Origin: Firmicutes bacterium UBA4996
GTDB taxonomy: Bacteria > Bacillota > Limnochordia > Darwinibacteriales > Darwinibacteriaceae
Assembly: GCA_002396805.1 (NCBI GenBank)
Contig: DGYW01000065.1
Span: 55,700-100,153, forward strand
DNA length: 44,454 nucleotides
Direction: 5' to 3'
Shown here: positions 17,511 through 25,651 of the stretch, piece by piece
Position numbering within the stretch: the stretch's first letter is position 1
How the letters are laid out: every line of letters starts with the position of its first letter
Program-made: the position numbers and the translations under genes
Notes under the pieces: generated by a model
Seen by the model: the letters and a program-made list of their open reading frames with translations, nothing else
Database searches by the model: none
What the model was told of the DNA's origin: nothing

Positions 17511-18006
17511 TCTTTAGAGCCCCCATCTCTTTATATTGATTAAACGGAGCCCATTCGTGGATCTGTTTATGAATCTGGAGAACAACGGAAGTTTCTGTAC
17601 CAATAATCCCTTCGATACGGGCCAGTTTGTCATTCAGTAAAGCGACTAATTTGGCGCGACTTGGTAAGGCAACCATGGCCACCAAATCATGACCACCAGT
17701 TGTAACCACTAGATATCGTACTGCTGTTAAAGCACGTAATTGTTGCATCACCGAATCCATGTAGTTACGGTCAATCTTGAACCAAATAAAGGCTACTGTA
17801 TCAAGGCCCATCTTCATAGGATCCGTAACTCCCATGGTCTGCATCACACCGTTGTCCTCTAAACGCTTAATACGCTTTCTAATCGTACCCTCAGAAACCC
17901 CCAAATGAGATGCCAACGTTACAAACGTAATTCTACCATCTTCTTGTAAATACGCTAGAATTTGCTTATCTAAATCATCTAGAATAACTGGTTGCACTTG
18001 ACTCAT
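17503..18006 (-). CDS. Lrp/AsnC family transcriptional regulator (first of a tandem pair)
   Basis: A 167-residue regulator with the same layout as its downstream neighbour: helix-turn-helix (LDDLDKQILAYLQEDGRI, SHLGVSEGTIRKRIKRL) and a RAM domain (YLVVTTGGHDLVAMVAL, ETSVVLQIHKQ). The frame stays open 27 codons further upstream, but the ATG at 18004-18006 fits the family's length and follows AAGGAG. An inverted repeat at 18049-18067 lies just upstream, where autoregulation would be expected. A terminator at 18081-18122 separates it from dacF. Confidence 0.87.
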   Translation of the reverse strand: MSQVQPVILDDLDKQILAYLQEDGRITFVTLASHLGVSEGTIRKRIKRLEDNGVMQTMGVTDPMKMGLDTVAFIWFKIDRNYMDSVMQQLRALTAVRYLVVTTGGHDLVAMVALPSRAKLVALLNDKLARIEGIIGTETSVVLQIHKQIHEWAPFNQYKEMGALKNE

Positions 18007-18048
18007 CCTCCCTTTCTCCTTACTAAATTCAACTCCTCGGAGTGTAGT

Positions 18049-18067
18049 TTCTGCGAAAAACGTAGAA
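18049..18067. promoter_or_regulatory. Inverted repeat upstream of the Lrp pair
   Basis: TTCTGCG and CGTAGAA flank five A residues, matching at six of seven positions as an inverted repeat. It lies 43 bp upstream of the first Lrp start and close to a weak -10-like TACACT at 18041-18046 (minus strand). Lrp-type proteins often bind their own promoters, so this is a candidate autoregulatory site. Confidence 0.35.
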
Positions 18068-18080
18068 TTCCTTGTTATTG

Positions 18081-18122
18081 CGCACAAAAAAGACTAACTC
18101 GCTAGAGATAGTCTTTTGTGCG
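18081..18122 (-). terminator. Intrinsic terminator after dacF
   Basis: Three bases past the dacF stop, minus-strand CGCAC plus AAAAGACTA pairs with TAGTCTTTT plus GTGCG, with a two-T bulge in the 3' arm. The T-run lies within the 3' arm. It closes the lepB-rbgA-rnhB-yraN-dacF unit before the Lrp pair. Confidence 0.7.
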
Positions 18123-18125
18123 TCT

Positions 18126-19286
18126 CTACCGCTTTTTAATCAAATCCTGGAAGAACAAAGTCAGGCTATCCCACATTACGCGCCACAGACCCCCTCGGGG
18201 TACTTCCTCTGTAGCTAATAAGGGGACCTGCTTAGCAAGTTCTTCCCCTAAGAAAATACTCAAAACCCCCACCTGGGTACCTTTCTGTACCGGTGCCTCC
18301 AAGTTCTTGGTTTGAATAGCCACACTCACACTCTTTTGAACACCCTTGGGAACGCTGATCGCAGGTTCGTTAATATACATCCCCACAGTCCTTTGCTTAC
18401 CCTTGTAGACCTTGGTTGTCTTATCCTCCAAGAGACGAGAAATGTTTACTAAATCAAAACTCCGGTAGCCATAATTAAGTAGTTTAGCGGTTTCCCGTTC
18501 TCGACTGGCCTCACTGGTACCACCTAAAACTACACTAATTAACCGGCGATTATTTTGTACTGCAGTTCCTACCAAATTATAGCCCGCCACCTGCAAGTGC
18601 CCCGTCTTTAAGCCATCTGCTCCTTCAAAGGTCCGCAGTAGACCATTACGATTCATCTGGACAATAGGTTGTTTACTAGACCGGGGCTGATACGAAAAAG
18701 ATTCTTGTTGATGGTACTTGATAGCCTCCGGGTAGTCACGCAGGTAGGAACGGACTAGGTAAGCTATTGCCTCCGCTGTAATGCTGTTTTCTTCAGAAAG
18801 TCCATGTACATCAACAAAATGAAGATTCAAACCAAGAGACTGGGCCTTTTCGTTCATCCACTGCACATATACTGCCTCACTCCCAGCGAGAGCTTCGGCC
18901 AGTGCCACACATGCGTCATTGCCAGAGACAACTGCAATTCCTGTCAGGAGCTGTTCAATAGATACTGCCTCGTTAGGTTCCAAAAACATCTTCGAACCAG
19001 TCATACGCCAAGCCCGTTCGCTAACCGTAGTTGTATCCGTTAAAGCAATCCGGCCTGCCGCTACTTGATCTAAAGCTACGTACATGGTCATAATCTTCAC
19101 CAAACTGGCAGGAACATGAGGAGATTGGCCATTATGAGAATACAAGACCTGTCCTGATTCAAAATCTAGAAGGAAAGCAGAAGTGGCCTCCACCTCAAAG
19201 GGCTGGACCGATTCGGCAGAGATAATAACGGAAAAACTAAATATAAATGCAAGAATTAAAATAAGTCCTAATTGAAACGGTTTCAT
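18126..19286 (-). CDS. dacF: D-alanyl-D-alanine carboxypeptidase (DacF/DacA-type, PBP5 family)
   Basis: A 386-residue low-molecular-weight penicillin-binding protein that trims the terminal D-Ala from peptidoglycan stem peptides. A signal peptide (about 1-24, cleavage after ISA) is followed by the three active-site motifs: Ser61-Leu-Val-Lys64, Ser121-Gly-Asn123 and Lys227-Thr-Gly. The C-terminal PBP5-C domain ends in an amphipathic helix (WRVMWDSLTLFFQDLIKK) that would anchor it to the outer face of the membrane. It overlaps yraN by 4 bp. Whether it is the vegetative or a sporulation enzyme cannot be told. Confidence 0.93.
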   Translation of the reverse strand: MKPFQLGLILILAFIFSFSVIISAESVQPFEVEATSAFLLDFESGQVLYSHNGQSPHVPASLVKIMTMYVALDQVAAGRIALTDTTTVSERAWRMTGSKMFLEPNEAVSIEQLLTGIAVVSGNDACVALAEALAGSEAVYVQWMNEKAQSLGLNLHFVDVHGLSEENSITAEAIAYLVRSYLRDYPEAIKYHQQESFSYQPRSSKQPIVQMNRNGLLRTFEGADGLKTGHLQVAGYNLVGTAVQNNRRLISVVLGGTSEASRERETAKLLNYGYRSFDLVNISRLLEDKTTKVYKGKQRTVGMYINEPAISVPKGVQKSVSVAIQTKNLEAPVQKGTQVGVLSIFLGEELAKQVPLLATEEVPRGGLWRVMWDSLTLFFQDLIKKR

Positions 19287-19624
19287 TCAAAGGCTCCCTT
19301 CACCCAATCAAATCTGTAACCTGAACCCTGAGGGCTAATTCCAACTACATCGAAGCGTACAATGGGCATTTCGGAAAATCGCTGGAGATAGGCTTCTGCA
19401 ACCAACTTGACCTTACGCTGTTTTCTAGGTGTTACCGCCGCTAAAGCACCGCCAAAGGCGTGGGAACTTCGATACTTGACCTCGACAAAAACCAGTGTTT
19501 CCCCCTCGCGCATTATTAGATCCACTTCTCCTAGGCGAAGGCGAAAATTCTTTTCTACGAGAACAAGACCCTGCCGAACCAAAAACCCACACGCTAACTC
19601 TTCTCCCTTTTGTCCTAGATTCAT
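19283..19624 (-). CDS. yraN: YraN family endonuclease-like protein (UPF0102)
   Basis: A 113-residue protein with the UPF0102 pattern: GQKGEELACGFLVRQG, then LRLGEVDLIMREG and LVFVEVKYRSSHAFG, giving the GEVD...EVK arrangement of an endonuclease-like fold (the PD-(D/E)xK-like set). Its role is unproven; a link to DNA repair or recombination has been suggested for the family. It overlaps rnhB and dacF by 4 bp each. rnhB-yraN neighbourhood is common in bacteria. Confidence 0.9.
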   Translation of the reverse strand: MNLGQKGEELACGFLVRQGLVLVEKNFRLRLGEVDLIMREGETLVFVEVKYRSSHAFGGALAAVTPRKQRKVKLVAEAYLQRFSEMPIVRFDVVGISPQGSGYRFDWVKGAFE

Positions 19625-20211
19625 AGACCTGCAACCTGAAAAGAATTACGGTGGATAGGACAGCGTCCATTGGCTAAAATTGCAGAACGATGTTCTTTAG
19701 TAGCATATCCCTTATTCTTAGCAAAATTGTAAACTGGATACATCTCGTGGTACTCAAGCATTAGGAGATCCCGCTCCACTTTAGCCACTACGCTGGCAGC
19801 CGCGATGGATATGGACAGACTATCCCCCTGGACGACTGCCTTTTGGGAATAACTTAAATTTGGTATGGATAAGGGCCCATCAACAAGACAAAAATCTGGT
19901 GGTGTCGGTAAACTATCCACAGCTCTAGTCATAGCCAAAAAGGTAGCCTGAAGAATGTTAATCTCGTCTATTTCTTCCACAGTAGCCATTCCTACTCCTA
20001 CATGGCAGGTACGTAATATTTCTTCGTAGGCCAACTGCCTTTTCTTAGGGGATAAGCGTTTAGAATCATTAATTTCCGCTTTAAAAGTCTCAGGTAAGAT
20101 TTGGACGGCTGCAGCGACCACGGGACCTGCCAAGGGTCCTCGGCCCGCTTCATCGACTCCTACAACACACTTAAATCCCCGTTCTTTTAGGGCTATTTCG
20201 AAGGTGTACAC
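19621..20211 (-). CDS. rnhB: Ribonuclease HII
   Basis: A 196-residue enzyme that cuts RNA in RNA-DNA hybrids, including single ribonucleotides in DNA. The DEAGRGPLAGPVVAAAV motif holds Asp20 and Glu21, and FCLVDG supplies a further catalytic acidic residue; SIAAASVVAKVERD and a short C-terminal region complete the fold. The start is GTG at 20209-20211, after AAGGA, 2 bp past the rbgA stop. The usual Bacillus N-terminal extension is short here. Confidence 0.96.
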   Translation of the reverse strand: MYTFEIALKERGFKCVVGVDEAGRGPLAGPVVAAAVQILPETFKAEINDSKRLSPKKRQLAYEEILRTCHVGVGMATVEEIDEINILQATFLAMTRAVDSLPTPPDFCLVDGPLSIPNLSYSQKAVVQGDSLSISIAAASVVAKVERDLLMLEYHEMYPVYNFAKNKGYATKEHRSAILANGRCPIHRNSFQVAGL

Positions 20212-20213
20212 CG

Positions 20214-21026
20214 TTATTCCTTCCCACCTTCCTCTAGATTGTCTAAGGTAATGAATCCCAATTTTCCTGTACGAAAGTCCTTTAAGACTATGGCGGCCGC
20301 TTGATTGAGATCAACTATACCACCGCGTAATAAACAACCCCGTTTGCCACCAATGTCCTCGAGAGGATTATCTGGATCCAATTCTCCATAACGCTCCATG
20401 AGCGCGGTCGGGTACTCCTGATGCAAAAACTTGACAAGCCACCAAGCAATCTCCACCTGGTCAAACACTTCATCCCGAATGGACGCTACTGCCGCCAACT
20501 TTCTGGCCACCTCTTGATCCTCAAATTTAGGCCACAGAATCCCCGGACTATCCAAGAGGAGCATACCAGGTGCGGATAGCCATTGTTGGCCTCGCGTTAC
20601 ACCAGGACGGGCACCGACCTGAGCACCTCTCCGCCTTGTCAAGCCATTAATTAAGGTGGATTTTCCCACATTGGGAATTCCTACTACTAATAAGCGTGGC
20701 GGTCGTTTCAACGCCGGAAAAGTAACTTCCACCAAACGTCGTAATTCGGCTAGACCACTTCCTGAAAGCAAATTAGTGGCTACAACCTCTACCCCTTCAC
20801 TGGCCCAGTGGGCAATCCAACGCTTGGTCTGGGCCTGATCAGCTAGATCCGTTTTGGTCAGGACAATGATCTGCGGTTTTTTGCTCAGCTCTTTTAGTTC
20901 GGGATTTCGACTACTCAGAGGGACTCGAGCATCAACCACTTCTAGAACACCATCAACGACTCTTAACTGCTCTACGATCATCCGTTTGGCTCGGGTCATA
21001 TGCCCGGGATACCATTGAATGGTCAT
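20214..21026 (-). CDS. rbgA: Ribosome biogenesis GTPase RbgA (YlqF)
   Basis: A 270-residue circularly permuted GTPase needed for late assembly of the 50S subunit. The order of motifs shows the permutation: WYPGHM at the N terminus, G4 (TKTDLAD) first, then G1 (GIPNVGKSTLIN), G2 (GVTRG) and G3 (DSPG). The C-terminal helical domain is present but slightly short compared with Bacillus. The ATG overlaps the lepB stop by 4 bp. The rplS-rbgA-rnhB neighbourhood is conserved in Bacillus, where lepB-like genes also intervene. Confidence 0.96.
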   Translation of the reverse strand: MTIQWYPGHMTRAKRMIVEQLRVVDGVLEVVDARVPLSSRNPELKELSKKPQIIVLTKTDLADQAQTKRWIAHWASEGVEVVATNLLSGSGLAELRRLVEVTFPALKRPPRLLVVGIPNVGKSTLINGLTRRRGAQVGARPGVTRGQQWLSAPGMLLLDSPGILWPKFEDQEVARKLAAVASIRDEVFDQVEIAWWLVKFLHQEYPTALMERYGELDPDNPLEDIGGKRGCLLRGGIVDLNQAAAIVLKDFRTGKLGFITLDNLEEGGKE

Positions 21027-21589
21027 TTTCCTAGTTCAGCCCTTTCAAATACAGGAGGAATTGTTGGCAAGCCAATCTGAGTAAGGGGCCAGTAGATGAA
21101 TAGCGCCCTGCCCACAAAGTCTGCCTTAGAGACAAACCCCACATCTGGATAACGACTATCATCGCTATTGCGACGATTGTCACCTAAGACAAAATAATGT
21201 CCTTCCGGAACCAAAACTGGACCATAAGATGGGGCACTATAAGTTCCATAAGTGGGTCCATTAATGAAATCCTCTTCGAGACGTACACCATTAATGTGTA
21301 AGTACCCATTCTTAATCAAGATCTCATCACCAGGTACACCAATTACTCGTTTAATGAACTTGCGGCGCCTATCCCCTGGATACTTGAACACCACAACTTC
21401 CCCCCGCTTTGGCTCGCGAAAACGGTAGGACACCTTCTCCACCATTAGTCGTTGCCCATGATGGAGAGATGGCTCCATGGAACTACCTTCCACCAAGAAC
21501 GATTGGGCAATGAACGTAATAATCAGTAGAGCTAAAATCACCGAAACAATCAAGGCTTCTATGTATTCGCGAATTTCTGGTTTGAGCAT
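21023..21589 (-). CDS. lepB: Signal peptidase I
   Basis: A 188-residue type I signal peptidase that removes signal peptides from exported proteins at the outer face of the membrane. One N-terminal membrane segment (about 10-33) precedes the catalytic Ser37 (EGSSMEPSL) and Lys80 (RKFIKRVIGVPGD); GDNRRNSDDSR is the family's third signature. The frame is open to a GTG at 21604, but that codon lies in the ribosome binding site (GGGAGG) of the ATG at 21587-21589, which is therefore the start. A terminator for rplS ends only about 35 bp upstream. Confidence 0.95.
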   Translation of the reverse strand: MLKPEIREYIEALIVSVILALLIITFIAQSFLVEGSSMEPSLHHGQRLMVEKVSYRFREPKRGEVVVFKYPGDRRRKFIKRVIGVPGDEILIKNGYLHINGVRLEEDFINGPTYGTYSAPSYGPVLVPEGHYFVLGDNRRNSDDSRYPDVGFVSKADFVGRALFIYWPLTQIGLPTIPPVFERAELGK

Positions 21590-21624
21590 TTGAGTTCCTC
21601 CCACAATCTACTTCTCGTTAAATG

Positions 21625-21653
21625 AGAAAAAGAGGAGTGTAGCACCACTCCCC
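21625..21653 (-). terminator. Intrinsic terminator after rplS
   Basis: On the minus strand GGGGAGTG (21646-21653) pairs with CACTCCTC (21632-21639) around a six-base loop, followed by TTTTTCTC. A smaller hairpin, GAGAAC/GTTCTC (21656-21672), lies between it and the rplS stop. Both sit in the short gap before lepB. Confidence 0.75.
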
Positions 21654-21678
21654 AAGAGAACTACGCGTTCTCACACCC

Positions 21679-22023
21679 CTACCGACGGCGCTCCTTAATG
21701 CGGGCGGCTCTACCGGAGCGTTCTCTGAGATAGTACAGACGAGCCCGGCGAACTTTACCGTGGCGGACTACTTCAATCTTATCAATACGTGGCGAATGGA
21801 GAGGAAAAGTTCTTTCCACACCAACACCCTGGGAAATCTTCCGTACGGTAAAGTTTTCCTGGATGCCACCACCCATTCTTCTTAAAACAACACCTTCAAA
21901 AATCTGAATTCTCTCGTTGGCACCCTCCACTACTTTCACGTGTACACGGACTGTGTCACCAGCACCAAAATCTGGGCGATCAGAGCGGAGTTGTTCTTGT
22001 TCAAGGGCACTAATCAGATTCAT
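21679..22023 (-). CDS. rplS: 50S ribosomal protein L19
   Basis: A 114-residue protein with the L19 pattern: FGAGDTVRVHVKVVEG, IQIFEGVVLRRMGGG, FTVRKISQGVGVERTFPLHS and a basic tail (KVRRARLYYLRERSGRAARI). L19 sits at the interface of the 30S and 50S subunits. It overlaps trmD by 14 bp and is last in the ylxM-ffh-rpsP-khpA-rimM-trmD-rplS operon. GGAGG precedes the ATG. Confidence 0.98.
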   Translation of the reverse strand: MNLISALEQEQLRSDRPDFGAGDTVRVHVKVVEGANERIQIFEGVVLRRMGGGIQENFTVRKISQGVGVERTFPLHSPRIDKIEVVRHGKVRRARLYYLRERSGRAARIKERRR

Positions 22024-22774
22024 TGGTATCTAACCTCCTCTCAGCGGAAGATTCCTCTTCTAACTCTTGGAGAATAAGGAGTTCTTCCGTGGATAACTCT
22101 TTTGTTTTTAATAAATCCGGTCGTCGCAACCAAGTCCGGCGTAAAGCCTCCTTGAGTCTCCAACGACGAATCAATTCGTGATGACCACTTAGTAAGACTT
22201 CGGGCACATCCAGGCCACGAAAACTTGCTGGCCTCGTATAATGGGGAAAATCAAGTAAGCCGTCTTGAAAAGATTCTTGTTCTGACGAAGTTTCATCTCC
22301 CAACACACCAGGTAGGAGTCGTGCTATCGCATCAATTACTACCATTGCTGGTAGTTCGCCACCCGTCAAAACATAGTCACCGATTGAAAGTTCTCGATCC
22401 ACCCATTCTTGCCTAACGCGCTCATCGATCTCTTCGTAATGACCGCAAAGCAAAACAAGGCGAGGTTGCTTTGCCAATTCGGCAGCTATCTGTTGATTAA
22501 ACACCTGACCTTGGGGAGAAAGATAGATTACCGGTGCTGTGGAGTGGCCACGCACAGCCTCAATGGCCCGAGCCAAGACATCCACCTTCAACACCATCCC
22601 TGCCCCTCCACCATAGGGGGTATCATCAACAATCCTGTGCTTATCCAGGGCAAAATCCCGGATATTCCAAACGTTTATCCCCAGTAAACCATTAGCCCTA
22701 GCTTTCCCAATGATGCTAGCCTTTAGTGGTCCCACAAACATTTCAGGAAATAAGGTGAGCACATCGAAATTCAC
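22010..22774 (-). CDS. trmD: tRNA (guanine-N1-)-methyltransferase TrmD
   Basis: A 254-residue SPOUT-class enzyme that makes m1G37 next to the anticodon, which prevents frameshifting. It begins FDVLTLFPEMF; the trefoil-knot SAM site is seen in VIYLSPQGQVFNQ, LVLLCGHYEEIDERV and SIGDYVLTGGELPAMV. The C-terminal domain (RPASFRGLDVPEVLLSGHH) is complete. The start is GTG behind GGAGGTGGG. Confidence 0.98.
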   Translation of the reverse strand: MNFDVLTLFPEMFVGPLKASIIGKARANGLLGINVWNIRDFALDKHRIVDDTPYGGGAGMVLKVDVLARAIEAVRGHSTAPVIYLSPQGQVFNQQIAAELAKQPRLVLLCGHYEEIDERVRQEWVDRELSIGDYVLTGGELPAMVVIDAIARLLPGVLGDETSSEQESFQDGLLDFPHYTRPASFRGLDVPEVLLSGHHELIRRWRLKEALRRTWLRRPDLLKTKELSTEELLILQELEEESSAERRLDTNESD

Positions 22775-22791
22775 TTACCCACCTCCGTTGT

Positions 22792-23328
22792 CTAGTCAAG
22801 TAAACCATCTAGCAACTCCACAAGTACCACACCCTCAGCGGGGTTAATGTCCAAAACTACATGGGGAATAACTGGAATCAAAACTTCCCTGAGCTCAGTG
22901 ACCCCTGGGTTAGGACGCACAACGTAAACATCATTAGCTCCTGTTTGCAATACATCAGTGATCGTGCCAAGTTTCTGCCCAGTAGTAGTAATACACTCAA
23001 GACCAATCAACTGGAAAATATAGTGCCGACCTGGTGGTAGAGGCATCAACTCATCCTCGTTCACCTTCAGCAACATCCCACGCAACTTTTCAGCTTCAGA
23101 AATGCTATCTACACCTTCGAGTTTGAGGATTAAGGTCTCCTTATGATAGCGACCCCCCTCCAGGGGAAAAACGCCATAAGGAGTATCCTTGTTTTCTTGG
23201 AAGAGACGAACACTTTCCATCTTGAAGAAGCGATCTGGGAACTCCGTGTGAGGAACCACCTTAATCTCTCCTCGATTGCCCTGTGTTCCCACAATCTCGC
23301 CAATTACTATCCACTCAGTTGGCTTCAT
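22792..23328 (-). CDS. rimM: 16S rRNA processing protein RimM
   Basis: A 178-residue assembly factor for the 30S head. The N-terminal RimM domain (IGEIVGTQGNRGEIKVVPHT) and the C-terminal PRC-barrel domain (LIGLECITTTGQKLGTITDV, ANDVYVVRP, VLIPVIPHVVLDIN) are both visible. The first 14 bp overlap khpA in another frame, and no strong ribosome binding site is seen, so translation is probably coupled to khpA. Confidence 0.96.
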   Translation of the reverse strand: MKPTEWIVIGEIVGTQGNRGEIKVVPHTEFPDRFFKMESVRLFQENKDTPYGVFPLEGGRYHKETLILKLEGVDSISEAEKLRGMLLKVNEDELMPLPPGRHYIFQLIGLECITTTGQKLGTITDVLQTGANDVYVVRPNPGVTELREVLIPVIPHVVLDINPAEGVVLVELLDGLLD

Positions 23329-23551
23329 CGATCTCTACATGGACCTGCACTCCAGACTTGATGGCAGATGCCTTGACAACGGTGCGAATTGCCTTAGCAA
23401 TTCTTCCACCCTTACCAATGAGGCGCCCCATATCATCAGGTGCAACATACAAGGTATAAACAGTCTCGTACCCCTTATCATTGGCCTCAACGCGTACTTG
23501 TTCTGGATTGTCTGCTAGGGACTTTCCTATAAACTCCACTAAGTCTTTCAC
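23315..23551 (-). CDS. khpA: KH-domain RNA-binding protein KhpA (YlqC)
   Basis: A 78-residue single KH domain. The GKGGRIAKAIRTVVKA loop-helix carries the RNA-binding GxxG. KhpA proteins bind RNA, often with KhpB/Jag, and influence cell elongation and division in Gram-positive bacteria. The position between rpsP and rimM is the standard one. The start is GTG at 23549-23551 after a G-rich ribosome binding site. Confidence 0.94.
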   Translation of the reverse strand: MKDLVEFIGKSLADNPEQVRVEANDKGYETVYTLYVAPDDMGRLIGKGGRIAKAIRTVVKASAIKSGVQVHVEIDEAN

Positions 23552-23562
23552 ACAAACACCCC

Positions 23563-23835
23563 CTATCCTTCTTTACGGGATGCGGCAAATTTGTCCATCA
23601 CTCCTGTTTTTGATAAGAGCGATTTTGCAGTATCGGATGGCTGGGCTCCCTTTTGCAGCCACTCTAACGCCTTTTCTTCATCGATTTCAAGCTCTACTGG
23701 ATCCGAAATCGGATTGTAGTAGCCCAAAGTATCAATAAAAGCACCATCACGTGCTGCCCGAGAATCGGCCACAACCAAACGATAAAAAGGTCGTTTTTTC
23801 GCACCCATTCTTTTCAGACGAATTCTTACTGCCAT
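23563..23835 (-). CDS. rpsP: 30S ribosomal protein S16
   Basis: A 90-residue protein that begins MAVRIRLKRMGAKKRPFYRL, followed by VVADSRAARDGAFIDTLGYY, the complete S16 core. S16 binds 16S rRNA early in 30S assembly. It lies between ffh and khpA as in Bacillus. Confidence 0.98.
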   Translation of the reverse strand: MAVRIRLKRMGAKKRPFYRLVVADSRAARDGAFIDTLGYYNPISDPVELEIDEEKALEWLQKGAQPSDTAKSLLSKTGVMDKFAASRKEG

Positions 23836-23866
23836 ACACTTTCACCTCCCACTTACTAACTTACAT

Positions 23867-25204
23867 CTATTGAAATAGGGAAAACATTCCCTTCTTCCTG
23901 CGCCCCTTTTGAGGGCCGGAAAATTGTTTTAGCATCTGTTTGGTTTGGTTAAACTGTTTGAGTAACCGATTCACATCTTGAACCCTAGTTCCCGAACCTT
24001 GAGCAATTCTCCTTCGCCTAGAACCCCCTATTAATTCGGGTTTCCTACGCTCTTCCGGAGTCATGGACTGAATAATGGCCTCAATTTTCCGCAAGTGCCC
24101 ATCATCCACTTCTAAGCCTTGTAACTGCTTTGCATTACTCATACCAGGAATCATGCCTATTAGTTGGTCAATCGGTCCCATCTGTTTCATCTGGGCTAGC
24201 TGTTCTTGGAAATCCTCTAGGGTGAATTCCGCTTCCATGAGCTTGGCTGCCATTTTTTCGGCCTGCTCTTGATCTACTGCTGAGGCCGCCTTCTCAATTA
24301 AGGTTAGTACATCACCCATACCCAAAATTCGCGAAGCCATGCGATCAGGATGGAAGGGTTCGAGACCATCCATTTTTTCACTGACACCTACGAACTTGAT
24401 GGGTTTACCTGTGACTGCCTTCACGGAGAGAGCCGCCCCACCTCTGGCATCGCCATCGAGTTTGGTTAGGATCACGCCACCAATTTCTAACTGCTCATTA
24501 AAACTTTGGGACACATTCACTGCATCCTGACCAGTCATGGCATCTACCACAAGTAAAGTCTCTGCAGGATTAACCGCTTCCTTAATCTGTACTAACTCAT
24601 CCATCAGTTCTTGATCCACATGGAGTCTTCCAGCGGTGTCAATTATAACCACATCGTTATTGCGACTTTGGGCGTGACTAAGGGCCGCTTTGGCAATGTC
24701 CACTGGATTTTGCTCACCCATACTAAACACAGGGACTTCAATTTGCTCACCTAAGACCTGTAACTGTTTGATGGCAGCTGGACGATAGATGTCTGCTGCA
24801 ACTAATAAAGGACGATGCCCTTGACTTTTTAGCATCCTAGCTAGCTTAGATCCAGTGGTGGTTTTACCCGCCCCCTGTAGTCCTACCATCATGATCACTG
24901 TGGGAGGCTTAGAGGACATGGTTAATTTAGTCTGAGTACCACCCATAAGCTGAGTGAGTTCTTCGTTAACAATGCGAATTACTTGCTGTCCAGGTGTCAG
25001 GCTGCTTAATACCTCATGGCCTGTAGCCCGTTCTTTGACCTGGGCAATGAAGTCTCTGACGACTTTGTAGTTCACGTCCGCTTCTAATAATGCTAAGCGG
25101 ATCTCCCTTAAGACCTCATCTACATCTTTTTCGCTCAGCCGCCCCTTGCCCCGTAGCTTGCGCATGGTATCTTGCAGGCGGGATGATAAATTTTGAAAGG
25201 CCAT
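23867..25204 (-). CDS. ffh: Signal recognition particle protein Ffh
   Basis: A 445-residue SRP54-type GTPase that captures signal sequences at the ribosome. The N domain is followed by the G domain with GLQGAGKTT (108-116), DTAGR and TKLDGDARGG, and by a Met-rich M domain with GSGTRVQDVNRLLKQF that binds SRP RNA and the signal peptide. The SRP RNA gene itself was not seen in this window. AGGAGG precedes the ATG; it is 11 bp after ylxM. Confidence 0.98.
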   Translation of the reverse strand: MAFQNLSSRLQDTMRKLRGKGRLSEKDVDEVLREIRLALLEADVNYKVVRDFIAQVKERATGHEVLSSLTPGQQVIRIVNEELTQLMGGTQTKLTMSSKPPTVIMMVGLQGAGKTTTGSKLARMLKSQGHRPLLVAADIYRPAAIKQLQVLGEQIEVPVFSMGEQNPVDIAKAALSHAQSRNNDVVIIDTAGRLHVDQELMDELVQIKEAVNPAETLLVVDAMTGQDAVNVSQSFNEQLEIGGVILTKLDGDARGGAALSVKAVTGKPIKFVGVSEKMDGLEPFHPDRMASRILGMGDVLTLIEKAASAVDQEQAEKMAAKLMEAEFTLEDFQEQLAQMKQMGPIDQLIGMIPGMSNAKQLQGLEVDDGHLRKIEAIIQSMTPEERRKPELIGGSRRRRIAQGSGTRVQDVNRLLKQFNQTKQMLKQFSGPQKGRRKKGMFSLFQ

Positions 25205-25215
25205 TGAAATCCCTC

Positions 25216-25563
25216 CTAACTAGTGGCTTGAGCTTGACGAATCTTCGCTTTTAACTGGGCAACAACAGTTGAAGGTTCTTCCCTCTCAGTGATAGTATCG
25301 ATTAGGTTTAGTAACTCTCCATAAAGTTCCTGCCGTTCTTGGTGCTTGACTACCAAGCCAAGCTTAGACTCGAAATCCTCCAAAATGGCACTGGCCCGCT
25401 TTAAGAGATCGTAAACCCCTTGGCGGGATATGCCTAGTTGCTCAGCAATTTCGCCTAAAGACAAGTCCTCATGAAAGTACATCTGAAAAACATCCTGTTG
25501 ACGCTCAGTCAATAAGGGACCATAAAAATCAAAGAGTAGGCTCATGCGGAGTGTTTTTTCCAT
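25216..25563 (-). CDS. ylxM: YlxM family SRP-associated DNA-binding-like protein
   Basis: A 115-residue helix-turn-helix protein of the YlxM/UPF0122 family, usually next to ffh and thought to assist SRP. It has YGPLLTERQQDVFQMYF and LSLGEIAEQLGISRQGVYDL, resembling sigma region 4. The ATG at 25561-25563 is preferred because AGGAG lies six bases upstream and the N terminus MEKTLRM aligns with the family; another ATG two codons earlier is directly abutted by the AGGAG. It is first in its operon, with a strong promoter upstream. Confidence 0.94.
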   Translation of the reverse strand: MEKTLRMSLLFDFYGPLLTERQQDVFQMYFHEDLSLGEIAEQLGISRQGVYDLLKRASAILEDFESKLGLVVKHQERQELYGELLNLIDTITEREEPSTVVAQLKAKIRQAQATS

Positions 25564-25602
25564 CTCCATCTCCTGTTAAGCATAATCACTTTACACTCCC
25601 TT

Positions 25603-25631
25603 AGTATAGACAGATCCAGAAGTGTTGTCAA
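25603..25631 (-). promoter_or_regulatory. Strong sigma-A-type promoter of ylxM-ffh-rpsP-khpA-rimM-trmD-rplS
   Basis: Minus-strand TTGACA (25626-25631, perfect) and TATACT (25603-25608, five of six) are exactly 17 bp apart, about 40 bp upstream of ylxM. The -35 lies inside one arm of an inverted repeat (TGTCAAG and CTTGACA with an 8-bp spacer), just past the ftsY stop. Confidence 0.78.
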
Positions 25632-25651
25632 GTGTTTTCTCTTGACACTTC

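Noticed and set aside
17049..18006. AhbA/AhbB siroheme decarboxylase pair
   Set aside because: Tandem Lrp-like arrangement fits, but both proteins carry standard helix-turn-helix and RAM motifs and no haem genes are nearby.
18007..18087. Longer form of the first Lrp protein starting at 18087
   Set aside because: The extra 27 residues are not Lrp-like and run into the terminator region; the ATG at 18006 has a ribosome binding site.
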